Source: Nostoc sp. KVJ3 (GTDB taxonomy: Bacteria; Cyanobacteriota; Cyanobacteriia; Cyanobacteriales; Nostocaceae). Taken from it: DNA of 64,000 bases. Shown one piece after another: positions 54,412 to 63,728 of this stretch; position 1 is the stretch's first letter; every line of letters begins with the position of its first letter. The stretch lies in contig NZ_WWFG01000001.1 in the NCBI RefSeq assembly GCF_026127265.1, forward strand, positions 2,581,501 to 2,645,500, written 5' to 3'. Below the pieces are notes generated by a model that was not told the origin of the DNA, ran no database searches, and worked only from the letters and a program-made list of their open reading frames with translations. A program made the position numbers and the translations under genes.

Positions 54412-55905
54412 CTATAAATCAGTTAATGTCAGGGTGAATGTTGTCCATCCATTACTACTTTCTACTTGAATGTTTCCTTGCAGTTGTTCGACTAATTTCT
54501 TTACTATAGGTAAACCCAATCCAGAACCACCTTGATTCCAGATATCTGCATTAGCGAGGCGATAAAATTTCTCAAAGATTCGTGATAACTCTGTTGCTGG
54601 GATTTCTATTGAATTACTGGTAGTAATAATAGTTTTTGCGGGTACTTCCGAGGAGTTATGACTTACACTTAGGATAATTTCACCACCCAATGGTGTGTAT
54701 TTACAGGCATTATTGAGTAATTCTACGATAATTCGTTCTAAACAGGTGCTATCAGAGAACAACGGCGGGAGATTTGAGGAGAGATTTAACTGTAGAGTTT
54801 GCTGATGTTCTTGAACACGGATTTGAAACGGCTCAATTACCCAAGTTAACCACTGTTGTAAGAGCAACGCATCAGGTGTGATAATTGGATAGGATGAGCT
54901 TTCTAGGCGTTGTAAGTCTAGCAGATCGTTAATTAATCCTAACTCGCGATCGCACTCTGCTTCCATCAGTTGTAGATAGCGTTGAGTTTCTTCAGTATCA
55001 GTAGATACTTGTATCATTTGAATCATTAACTTGATGTTACTCAGAGGCGATCGCAGTTCATGGGAAACTAAATTTAAAAAGTCATTTTTGAGTTGATTTA
55101 TCTCCTCCCATTTCACCACAAGTTCCTCTCGCTCAATTGCTCGTTTCCGCTCACTAACATCTCGAAAAACTAACACAGCACCCGTAATATTATCTTTATC
55201 ATCTTTAATTGGTGCAGCGCTGTCATCAATTGGTATTTCTTCCCCGTCTCTAGTAATTAGAATAGTTTCTGCTGGGATACTAACTATAATACCATCTTGA
55301 AGGACTTTGATGATGGGACTTTCAATAGGGTTATGAGTTTCTGCATTGGCAATATTGAATATTTCTGATGAATGTCTGCCATAAGCTTCTTCTTGTTTCC
55401 ATCCAGTAAGATTTTCAGCTACGGGATTCATAAAAGTTACCAATTCTTGCAGATCGCTAGCAATCACGCCATCACTGATACTTCTTAAAAGTGCATCTAG
55501 CCATTTTTTATTTACTTTTAATTGCCTTTCTAAACCATGTTTATATAGAGTTATTTCGATATTTGTTTGTAGTTCTTTTTCCTTAAAAGGTTTCAATAAG
55601 TAGCAAAATGGTTCAGCTATCTTAGCTCGGATCAATGTGCTTTCATCTGCATAAGCAGTCAGATATATTATGGGAATATCTAAATGCTTATGGATTTCTT
55701 GTGCAGCTTCTATCCCGTCCATTTTACCTTTTAGCTTAATATCCATTAGCACTAAATCTGGGGATATTTCTACTGCTTGGTTAATTGCTTCTTCTCCTGA
55801 AGAAGCGATAACAGGAACTGTGTAGCCAAATCTTACAAGTCGATGTTGTAAATCTTTAGCAACAATAGCTTCATCTTCCACAACTAAAATTTTTGCGTTT
55901 GTCAT
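54412..55905 (-). CDS. Receiver-PAS-histidine kinase
   Basis: 497 residues. Receiver domain (~1-125) ILVVEDEAIVAKDLQHRLVR with phospho-Asp in LVLMDIKLKGKMDG and Lys in LLKPF; PAS (~135-255) ISDGVIASDLQELVTFMNPV; HisKA with phospho-His in NLVSHELRSPLSNIKLMIQM; HATPase with NNACKYTPLGGEI and GSGLGLPI. Starts 10 nt after the ethylene-receptor-like kinase stop, so the two form an operon. The receiver probably accepts phosphate from that kinase. Confidence 0.88.
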   Translation of the reverse strand: MTNAKILVVEDEAIVAKDLQHRLVRFGYTVPVIASSGEEAINQAVEISPDLVLMDIKLKGKMDGIEAAQEIHKHLDIPIIYLTAYADESTLIRAKIAEPFCYLLKPFKEKELQTNIEITLYKHGLERQLKVNKKWLDALLRSISDGVIASDLQELVTFMNPVAENLTGWKQEEAYGRHSSEIFNIANAETHNPIESPIIKVLQDGIIVSIPAETILITRDGEEIPIDDSAAPIKDDKDNITGAVLVFRDVSERKRAIEREELVVKWEEINQLKNDFLNLVSHELRSPLSNIKLMIQMIQVSTDTEETQRYLQLMEAECDRELGLINDLLDLQRLESSSYPIITPDALLLQQWLTWVIEPFQIRVQEHQQTLQLNLSSNLPPLFSDSTCLERIIVELLNNACKYTPLGGEIILSVSHNSSEVPAKTIITTSNSIEIPATELSRIFEKFYRLANADIWNQGGSGLGLPIVKKLVEQLQGNIQVESSNGWTTFTLTLTDL

Positions 55906-55915
55906 ATTTTAGCTT

Positions 55916-57892
55916 TTATGTTAATGCAAATGTCAACTGACACTCTACTCCCATAGAACCTTGGATATTGATATTTCCTGAAAGTTGATTGGTTAAAGCG
56001 TCTACTAACTGCCAACCTAAAGAGGCGATTTTTTTGAAATTAAAATTTGCTGGTAAACCAATTCCATCATCACTGACTATAAGTGTAATCTGATGGTTTT
56101 GATTTTGATTAATTTCGATATAGATTGTACCATTTCTATCTGCTGGAAATGCATATTTCAAAGAATTTGATACAAGCTCATGGATAATTAAACTACAAGG
56201 AATTGCTGTATCCAAGCCGAGAAACACTCGATCGTTGATATTTATATTCAGAGCGATCGCATCTTCATTGACTTCGTATGCACTAAATAAACTTGCTATC
56301 AAATCTCGAATATACTCACCAAAATTAATTTTTGCCAAGTCTTGAGACTGGTACAATTTTTCGTGAACTAAAGCCATTGATGCAATTCGCTGTTGACTTT
56401 GTTTAAATATTACTAAATCATGTTCGTCTTTGATATAAGCAGATTGCAAACTTAGTAGACTAGAAATAACTTGTAAATTATTTTTTACCCGATGGTAAAT
56501 CTCTTTTAATAACACCTCCTTTTCTGAGAGTGATGCTTGAATTTGCTCCTCCCATCGTCGGCGATCGCGCTGTGCAGCTTTCCGTTCGCTAATATCTTCA
56601 ACCACAGAAATAAAATACTTTGGCTCTCCATTTGGTTCGCGCATTAAAGACACAGTGAGATTAACCCAAACGATGGAAGCATCTTTATGTAAATAGCGCT
56701 TTTCCATCGAATAAGTTTGAATATTATCTGCTAAAATCTGGTTAATATATTTTAGGTCGGCGTTAAGATCATTTGGGTGAGTAATATCTTGAAAAGTTAG
56801 CAATTGTAGTTCTTCGGGTGTGTAACCAAGAATATCGCAAAGCTTTTGATTAACTAATAACCACCTTCCATCTATCGCTACATGGGCGATGCCAACGGCG
56901 GCTTGATGGAATGTAGCGCGGAATCGTTGTTCGCTTTCCCGCAATGCTTCTTCTATTCGCTGGCGCTCAGTAATTTCTGCCTGTAGTGATTGATTGATTC
57001 TTGTTAACTCCACTGTTCGTTTCTCAACTTTGCTTTCTAATTGCTCCAGTAGACTACTTAATACTTTCTCTGCTTGTTTACGCTCAGTGATATCTTTTTG
57101 TGTACCTGTCATTCGCACTACGTTACCATTTTCATCCCACAGTGCTTGACCTCGATCTAAAATCCATTTGTAAGTGCCGTCTTTACATAAAACGCGATGC
57201 TCATTAGTGTAAAGTGGCGTTTTCTGAGCAAAGTAATCTTGAATTGCTTGTGTCACCCAGCCAATATCGTCTGGATGCACTCGTTTCAGCCTTTCATCTA
57301 AACGATCAGAAATTTCGTTGTCTTCATAACCGAGCATTTCCTTCCACCGAGAGGAAAAGAAAATTTTATTAGTTTGAACATTCCAGTCCCAAATTCCATC
57401 ATTATTACCGCGCAAAGCTAATTGCCAGCGTTGCTCACTTTCTCTCAACACCTCCTCTGTTCGGATGCGTTCAGCAATTTCTTTTGCTAGTTGGTAGTTT
57501 GCAGCCTCTAGTTGGGTAGGACTTGGTAAAGCTAATGCCTTGGGTATTAATGGCACAAGTTTTATAGCCGTCAACACGGAGATAAAAGCTGTTACCGCTT
57601 TGATTAGCCCTGATAGCCAATAGGTAGGATGCCAAAGCGTCCATACATCCATCAAGTGGGTTGTGCCACAAGCAACGATGAATGTGCCAAACATTATGAA
57701 TATCCAGTCGAAAGGCACATCTCGCCGTTTACGGACAAAATAAACTAGCATCACTGGAATTGAATAATAAGCAAGTGCAGTGAATACATCTGAAACCAGA
57801 TGCAACCACACCAATCCTGGTTTCCAGAGGTAGCAATGTCCGTGAGGAATAAACTGGCTAATAGAGAAAAAATTATTTAAGAAATCTATCAT
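55916..57892 (-). CDS. Ethylene-receptor-like hybrid sensor kinase
   Basis: 658 residues. Three N-terminal helices (~25-120) form an ethylene-binding domain like plant ETR1 and Synechocystis Etr1: SDVFTALAYYSIPVMLVYFV has Asp, Tyr (D+7), Ile and Pro at the ETR1 positions, and IVACGTTHLMDVW has the copper-binding Cys-x3-His. Then PAS domains (~150-275 and ~315-440: WDWNVQTNKIFFSSRWKEML; FHQAAVGIAHVAIDGRWLLV), a HisKA_2-type dimer domain with phospho-His in EIYHRVKNNLQVISSLLSLQ, and a HATPase (HELVSNSLKYAFP; VSDDGIGLP). Membrane protein likely sensing ethylene or, as in Synechocystis, also light. Confidence 0.9.
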   Translation of the reverse strand: MIDFLNNFFSISQFIPHGHCYLWKPGLVWLHLVSDVFTALAYYSIPVMLVYFVRKRRDVPFDWIFIMFGTFIVACGTTHLMDVWTLWHPTYWLSGLIKAVTAFISVLTAIKLVPLIPKALALPSPTQLEAANYQLAKEIAERIRTEEVLRESEQRWQLALRGNNDGIWDWNVQTNKIFFSSRWKEMLGYEDNEISDRLDERLKRVHPDDIGWVTQAIQDYFAQKTPLYTNEHRVLCKDGTYKWILDRGQALWDENGNVVRMTGTQKDITERKQAEKVLSSLLEQLESKVEKRTVELTRINQSLQAEITERQRIEEALRESEQRFRATFHQAAVGIAHVAIDGRWLLVNQKLCDILGYTPEELQLLTFQDITHPNDLNADLKYINQILADNIQTYSMEKRYLHKDASIVWVNLTVSLMREPNGEPKYFISVVEDISERKAAQRDRRRWEEQIQASLSEKEVLLKEIYHRVKNNLQVISSLLSLQSAYIKDEHDLVIFKQSQQRIASMALVHEKLYQSQDLAKINFGEYIRDLIASLFSAYEVNEDAIALNININDRVFLGLDTAIPCSLIIHELVSNSLKYAFPADRNGTIYIEINQNQNHQITLIVSDDGIGLPANFNFKKIASLGWQLVDALTNQLSGNINIQGSMGVECQLTFALT

Positions 57893-59036
57893 AAAAACCT
57901 ATACATTGCACAAGTTTTCACCAAAGCCCGAAGTGCGAAGGAAGAGGTTTTTAGCCTACCTTTCTAGACGTGCAGATGCGTACGTGGGCAGCTTCTCATA
58001 CTCTAAAGGATTGAAAAGAGAACACATTCGGCGTTTGTAAGAGTTTTCCCGTACTAGCCTACAGCTAGGATCGATTAGCAGGTGGGTCTTCTACATCATC
58101 TATTCGTCTATTCGTCATCCTTTTTGAGTTTTTTAACCTGATAATATAAGGCTGATTGAAATTAAAGTACCGCGATCGCTTTAGTTTTCGTTACCGTAGA
58201 TTCTCTGAAATGAAGCATTGACATATTATAGATGCCTTCAAAAATCTCAGTAATATTTCGTATACATAATATAATCACAATGTTAAGTATTACGTATAAT
58301 TACGGTATAAACCTTTGAGGCTAATATAATTTTTATGTAATTTTTTTGACTACTTGGCTTGCGGCTTGAGTCTAGTACCAAGTTAAAGATGCTAATTGAG
58401 TATTGTCAAGTGAGCGATCGCTCCTAAGTTAGAAACCTTAGTTTTGATCGCTCTAGAGATGAAATAGCGATCGCTCTGGCAAACAGGGTAAACTCACCTC
58501 AAACGAAGATTATGTTTGTGTTAATTCCTGCTTATCTAATTACAGGCTACAAAATATTTTGTTATCTTCACATTTGTAGACTAACTTTAACGCCAAATTA
58601 ATTCCTGCGATAGAAAGAGCTTTACTCTTCTGGTAGTAGTCCGGCAAAAAATTAGCTGTTATATTGAATAATAATTACAACAAAATAATTCACAATAAGT
58701 AATTAGAAATCAGATTGCAAATGAATAGTAATTTTATTGTAGGAATAAATATTGCTATTATTCATTATTGTTTCTGGTTAACAAGCGGCTTTGGTCGTGA
58801 GTTCCTAATTATGAATTAGTAATTACTGATTATGAATTAGTTTGACTCTGATGAATATTTAGGTGTTATGAGAGCTTTGAATGTTTTCAAGTTTTCCAAC
58901 AAAAGAAAAGCTAGGTGCAAGACTCCTCAATATTGATTGTCGAAATTTGTCTAGTCTAGCACTGGATTGAGTAGAAAATATCAGTTTTGAACATCAATCA
59001 ACCACAGAAATCTAAAACATCATAAGAACCATAACC
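57893..59036. other. 1.1-kb AT-rich intergenic region
   Basis: No gene recognised. Holds clustered GATCGCT motifs at 58414-58475 (GAGCGATCGCTCC; GAAATAGCGATCGCTC) and an AATTATGAATTAG-type repeat near 58806-58840. Confidence 0.5.
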
Positions 59037-59804
59037 ATGAAGAATTCTCATCTATCTAAAGCTGCTTTGGCTACCGTCTTTGCCATTAGTTTCGCTTCTG
59101 TATCCTTACCTCCTTCTGTTTTTGCCCAAAGCGGAGGCTCTGGTAGTGGTGGTAGTAGTTCAGGCACTGGCTCAACAGGTAGTGGAAGTACAGGCACTGG
59201 TACAACAGGTACTGGCTCAACAGGAGGTACTGGCTCAACAGGAGGTACTGGCTCAACAGGTACTGGCTCAACAGGTAGTGGAAGTACAGGTAGTGGCTCA
59301 ACAGGCACTGGAACTACAGGCACTGGTACAACAGGTACTGGCTCAACAGGCACTGGAACTACAGGTACTGACACTACAGGCGGTGGTATGAATGGCACTG
59401 GAACTACAGGTAGTGGAAGTACAGGCACTGGCTCAACAGGCACTGGCTCAACAGGCACTGGCTCAACAGGCACTGGCTCAACAGGTACTGGAACTACAGG
59501 TACTGACGCTACAGGCGGTGGCATGAATGGCACTGGAACTACAGGCGGTGGCGCTACAGGCACTGATACAGGTAGTGGTACAACAAGCACTGACTCAACA
59601 GGCACTGGTACTACAAGTACTGACTCAACAGGTACTAACAGGAATGCAGGTATTACAACTTCCCAAAGAACTAGCGATCGCGGTTTCGATTGGGGTTGGC
59701 TAGGTTTATTTGGTCTACTTGGTTTAGCAGGTCTGGCTCGTAATCGCGATAAAGTCCGCGCTTATAGCGATCCTAATGAAGTAACAAGTACTCGTTCTAG
59801 ATAG
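59037..59804 (+). CDS. Secreted Gly/Ser/Thr-repeat protein with WGxxGxxG C-terminal anchor
   Basis: 255 residues. Signal peptide MKNSHLSKAALATVFAISFA...SVFA (~30). Residues ~32-205 are almost only G, S, T and a few D/N, in variants of GTGSTGTGTTG, with two GGGMNGTGTTG breaks. The C-terminus has FDWGWLGLFGLLGLAGLARN followed by basic residues, a WGxxGxxG sorting/anchor motif. Likely a surface or sheath-associated low-complexity protein. The DNA repeats invite length variation between strains. Alternative: none suggested. Confidence 0.8.
   Translation: MKNSHLSKAALATVFAISFASVSLPPSVFAQSGGSGSGGSSSGTGSTGSGSTGTGTTGTGSTGGTGSTGGTGSTGTGSTGSGSTGSGSTGTGTTGTGTTGTGSTGTGTTGTDTTGGGMNGTGTTGSGSTGTGSTGTGSTGTGSTGTGSTGTGTTGTDATGGGMNGTGTTGGGATGTDTGSGTTSTDSTGTGTTSTDSTGTNRNAGITTSQRTSDRGFDWGWLGLFGLLGLAGLARNRDKVRAYSDPNEVTSTRSR
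59160..59640. repeat. Coding microsatellite-like tandem array
   Basis: Repeated ACAGGCACTGGCTCA / ACAGGTACTGGAACT units of 9-18 bp within the Gly/Ser/Thr-repeat gene; lengths remain multiples of 3. Confidence 0.85.
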
Positions 59805-60030
59805 TATTCACCACACTGAAGGAATCATATAGCCGTCGTTTATGTGGAATTCAGGTGAGAGTAGTAGGGGCACACTCTATTAATATTGTGCCCCTATAAT
59901 TACATCCCATTTTATATAGGAATCATATTTGATTTCTGAAAAAACTCAGTGCAACTCAAAAAGGCTCCTTCCCTACTCCCTACTCCCTACCTACGCAAAT
60001 AATTTCATAAATCAAATTGGATTGCTATAT

Positions 60031-60254
60031 AATATCGTGTCCGGTTAAACACTTGTCATTGCGTTCGCCCTTGACGTTCCCGAACGCGAATAGCGTCTCG
60101 GAAGGAGAAGGGTACGGAGTGAAGCATAAGTCCTTCGGACACGCTTCGCGAACGCAGAGTCCTGGTGATTGCAACTCTTGGAGACGCTGCACGAACGCTC
60201 CACTTTGTTGCGCTCGCAATGACATATCGTAAATAATTTGGCTGACATGACATA
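60031..60254. mobile_element. MITE-like repeat family 2, copy 2
   Basis: Matches 18940-19200: ATATCGTGTCCGGTTAAACA at the left, CTGACATGACAT at the right, the 29-bp module at 60124-60152, and inner TGTCATTGCG / CGCAATGACA. About 40 bp shorter than copy 1. Confidence 0.82.
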
Positions 60255-60352
60255 ACAAGGTAAAAGTGGAAAATTAAAAGGCAAAAGAAAGAAAAAGAAA
60301 ACAGTTTGAAGCCCGTAAATTTATTTCTGGTGATTAACTTTTTACTTTTTAA

Positions 60353-62416
60353 TCAAGTCGAGCTACTGCCTTGCCCAATAAAAATTACATTTGCCAAAAC
60401 TTGTATTTTTTTTAGCGCCCGCACAAGACGTTGAGCTTGATGTTTATAAAGTTGTATTGGCAACACTCCAGGTAAATTATTCATCCATTGCCTAGCGGTA
60501 GCTAAACTGCATCCTGTAATCAAAACTATTTCTTCAGCGCCATAGATAATAGCATTTGTAGTCAGAGCTTTTTCGATCTGCACCTGCCAAAGGCGAGGCA
60601 GCATTTCACCCCATTCGATTCGCTGCAAACTACTACTTGTGGCTAAAACAATCAAGCGATCGCCAGCATAAAGTTTAACATCATACCAAGGCATCAACGA
60701 ATAATTGTCTCGCCGATATTTATGGTAGAGAATCGGCACAACACTGTAGCCAGAGGCTATTTCAGATAGAAGCAAGCTATTGAGAGTATCACCTTCTTCA
60801 ATCTTGTATTCCGTCACCATAACTATTTGCTCGCTCAAGTGAAACAAGCTCAGAACATTTTCCCCAAAGGCCGCACAAGCAAAGACTTCCGCCGACAAAG
60901 CCGCGCCACACAAAACTTGAGCATAGGGAAACAGAGGGGCGATATTATCACTAAAATGGCGATCTTGAGAGCGGATAATCAAGTTAGTGGTTGGGTTCAT
61001 TGCATGAGCCATCAAACCAATTTCCAGATTTTCCATGTTATCATCCCCAACTAACACGATACTTTTAGCATGGGAGAGATTCGCCTTAGTGAGTACTTCG
61101 GTAGCATTGCCAATAATCAGGGGCATATCTGGTAAAGTCTCTTGGTCGAGGGTGGTATCATGAATTCCTACTAACGGCTGGTTGAGTTCTTGCAAAAGAC
61201 TAGCAACTCTCTGTCCCAAGCGATTTAAGCCAATAATTACTATATGTTTGCGTTGTGGTACGGGAGGACGAGAATTAAAAAACTGGAATCTTGAAGTGAC
61301 AAGTGCATCAGTGACAAGTGCATATAATACTCCTACAAAAGCTTGACCTGTCAATGTGAGTCCCAGGCTAAAGAACCGCAACCACCAAGGCATATCGACT
61401 GAGGGTTCTGGTTGCGATCTAAACTTAACACCGCCAAATAAATCTCCATATCCTCCCAAGAGCAAAACTGCTGTCCCATAGAAAGCTTCTTGCAGGTTGA
61501 TGTTAGGAAAATACAAACGGTAAAGAATTATTGCAACCAACCAGAGGATGATTACAGTAATTGCATAGATTGTCGCAATTCGCCGGATTTGATTTTGGCT
61601 TTGGTAGTAAGATTGCCAAAGTTGTACTATTTTATCCTTAAAATTCTTCGCTGTGATGCCTTGAACAAACTCTTGCCACTGCCACTGTTGGCGATTAGAT
61701 TTCTTTGTATGTTGCTCAGAGAAAGTCAGTTCGTATGCAATCTCAATGTAAACAAGTATGTCTCCTACTTGCACTTCTGCTTCGGGGTCACACGCAAATA
61801 ATTCTTTGAGTGGATCGGATGAAACGGTTGTGTGACTCAAGATGCGGCGAGTCGTGAGATTGAGTCTATGTACTGGCTTACCATTGCACCAACTATCCTT
61901 CGCTTGTACCTGATGCTTGCTTATTTGCAATAGTTGCCCCTCTAAGGTAAAATAACCGATGGCTTCAGATGCAAGAGATGCTAAAGCAAAAGAATGAGCG
62001 GAAAGATGGGTAGGCTCAAAGGCAACAAAATTACCTAAGTTTTCGGATAAAAGTTTGTTGAAGTTTTGTTTGTCAGAACGTACAATTAAGCGAACATGCG
62101 GATTAAGTCGCCGTGCTGCAAAGGCTGCTTCTATATTTATCCGCTCGTCTCTTGTGACTAAAAGTATTGAACGACATTGCCTTATACCTGCCTGTTCTAA
62201 AACACTTGGCTGACGGCAATCTCCTATGATTAACTTTTCTAGTAAGCTTGGGACTTCTGAGACTTCCCAATGTTCGGGTTGTACATCTTCAATGGCAATG
62301 ACTTTAACATCGTATTCCTTTAGGACTGCAACACAATGTTGCCCTAAACTTTGGAGTCCGCATACTAAGAAAAGGTCTTGGGGTTTATTGGGATTGGTGC
62401 TAGGAGGGGTATGCAC
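60353..62416 (-). CDS. Two-RCK potassium-channel-like protein
   Basis: 687 residues. N-terminal RCK/TrkA-N domain (FLVCGLQSLGQHCVAVLKEY; IIGDCRQPSVLEQAGI), then a linker, a membrane section (~275-365: IYAITVIILWLVAIILY; pore-like TAVLLLGGYGDLFGG; FFSLGLTLTGQAFVGVLYAL), and a second RCK (IVIIGLNRLGQRVASLLQEL; IGNATEVLTKANL) with C-terminal regulatory part. The filter reads GGYGD rather than TVGYGD. Resembles cyanobacterial NAD-binding ion-channel proteins (Castor/Pollux-like layout with two RCKs). Ion selectivity uncertain. Confidence 0.8.
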   Translation of the reverse strand: MHTPPSTNPNKPQDLFLVCGLQSLGQHCVAVLKEYDVKVIAIEDVQPEHWEVSEVPSLLEKLIIGDCRQPSVLEQAGIRQCRSILLVTRDERINIEAAFAARRLNPHVRLIVRSDKQNFNKLLSENLGNFVAFEPTHLSAHSFALASLASEAIGYFTLEGQLLQISKHQVQAKDSWCNGKPVHRLNLTTRRILSHTTVSSDPLKELFACDPEAEVQVGDILVYIEIAYELTFSEQHTKKSNRQQWQWQEFVQGITAKNFKDKIVQLWQSYYQSQNQIRRIATIYAITVIILWLVAIILYRLYFPNINLQEAFYGTAVLLLGGYGDLFGGVKFRSQPEPSVDMPWWLRFFSLGLTLTGQAFVGVLYALVTDALVTSRFQFFNSRPPVPQRKHIVIIGLNRLGQRVASLLQELNQPLVGIHDTTLDQETLPDMPLIIGNATEVLTKANLSHAKSIVLVGDDNMENLEIGLMAHAMNPTTNLIIRSQDRHFSDNIAPLFPYAQVLCGAALSAEVFACAAFGENVLSLFHLSEQIVMVTEYKIEEGDTLNSLLLSEIASGYSVVPILYHKYRRDNYSLMPWYDVKLYAGDRLIVLATSSSLQRIEWGEMLPRLWQVQIEKALTTNAIIYGAEEIVLITGCSLATARQWMNNLPGVLPIQLYKHQAQRLVRALKKIQVLANVIFIGQGSSST

Positions 62417-62789
62417 TTTCTGTTAATGATGGCATTAGATACCTTGGTTGGTAGTAAAAGCTTCAGCCCTTAACAAAACTTTTAATTATTTAAGTAAGTA
62501 GGTGAGAATAAATCAAACTAGATTAAGTAATGTAAATAATTTTGAAATTGTTTTGTAGTAAGGGCTTTAGCCCTTAATTAAGAGACATCCCCAGAAATTA
62601 ATATGCTTTATGCAGAACTCTTGTAGGGATGCGATATATCGCGTCCCTACATTCTTTTTCACTCCTATGTCTAAGGACTAAAGATCCTTACTACAAACCT
62701 TCAATTACTTACGCCCACTTATTCAATAAGTATAACAACATTGCGGTCATATTTAGTACTTCTCACCTGCCTTATTTACCACTCCCTTT
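62417..62789. other. Intergenic region with dispersed palindromes
   Basis: No gene. Contains GTAGTAAGGGCTTTAGCCC near 62553, the palindrome at 62623-62650 and an AAGGACTAAAGATCCTTAC motif near 62676 related to 38185-38233. Confidence 0.5.
62623..62650. repeat. GTAGGGATGCGATA palindrome
   Basis: GTAGGGATGCGATA / TATCGCGTCCCTAC, 28 bp with one mismatch (T opposite G). Variant of the GTAGAGACG family. Confidence 0.65.
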
Positions 62790-63560
62790 TCACAGCAAAC
62801 TAGCAGAATTGACATCCAAAAATAACGTTGCTTGGGATTGTTGACGGAGAATAGAAGCCGGACATTCTGTACTCATAGCTCCTTGCAACATTTGTTTTAC
62901 CACATTCGCTTTACGTTTTTCTGGAGCCAGACAGATAATTTTTTTAGCTGAACAAATCGTTGGGATGGTGACAGTAAAAGCATATTGTGGGACAGTTTCT
63001 AGATTTGGAAAGTGACCTGTGCTTACTTGTTGCTGACGGTTCACCACATCCAGCTTCACAAGCTTTACACTATAAGGATCTTGAAAATTTGCTACTGATG
63101 GATCGTTAAAAGCCAAATGTCCATTTTCGCCAACACCAAGACAGCATAAGTCTATTGGTTGTGCTTGCAATAATTTGGTGTAGCGATCGCACTCTGCCAC
63201 TGGTTGCAATGCATCACCTTGTATATAGTGAAATTGCTTAGGAAAAACCCGCTTTTCTACCCGTTCTCGCATATAGCGCCGGAAACTCGCAGAATGATCG
63301 GCAGTAATTCCCAAATATTCATCTAGATGGAACAGAATAATCCGTGACCAATCTACACCACCCAATGCAATCAAAGCATCGAGAAATTTGAGTTGGGAGT
63401 TACCTGTTGCTAATAATACGGCTGCTGTATCCTGTTGTTTGAGAACTTGCTGTAAATACTTTTGGGCGATTTCGGCGACATCCTGGGCTATTTCGACTTC
63501 AGAGTTGTAAATCTGCACCAGTAAATCATCAACATAAAAAAAGTTTGTCGCAGCTAGCAT
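62790..63560 (-). CDS. nagB: Glucosamine-6-phosphate deaminase
   Basis: 256 residues, NagB fold. VLLATGNSQLKFLDAL (phosphate/Asp region), LFHLDEYLGITADHSASFRR (catalytic Asp and His area), LCCLGVGENGHLAFNDP and the C-terminal QATLFLDVNSASLL. Converts glucosamine-6-phosphate to fructose-6-phosphate and ammonia. The second motif has GENGHLAF rather than the E. coli GxDGHIAF, as in NagB-II/plant-like forms; a 6-phosphogluconolactonase is ruled out by LDEYLG. Confidence 0.88.
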   Translation of the reverse strand: MLAATNFFYVDDLLVQIYNSEVEIAQDVAEIAQKYLQQVLKQQDTAAVLLATGNSQLKFLDALIALGGVDWSRIILFHLDEYLGITADHSASFRRYMRERVEKRVFPKQFHYIQGDALQPVAECDRYTKLLQAQPIDLCCLGVGENGHLAFNDPSVANFQDPYSVKLVKLDVVNRQQQVSTGHFPNLETVPQYAFTVTIPTICSAKKIICLAPEKRKANVVKQMLQGAMSTECPASILRQQSQATLFLDVNSASLL

Positions 63561-63728
63561 TTGTTCACAGAGAAAGTTATCAATTATATGTTGCTTTTTT
63601 GAGAAGCTTTATCTGCCTTGACCTTTTTTTAATTAAAAGTTAAAAGTGAAAAATTAAGAAGAAGAATAATTTTTAATTAATTAATTTTGGGTACAAGCCC
63701 GCACTGAATCAAAGATGTTTAAAGACAG

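Noticed and set aside
59048..59605. 185-codon minus-strand frame rich in PVPVEPVPV opposite the Gly/Ser/Thr-repeat gene
   Set aside because: It is the antisense of a tandem repeat; repeat periodicity keeps it open. The plus strand has a signal peptide and anchor.
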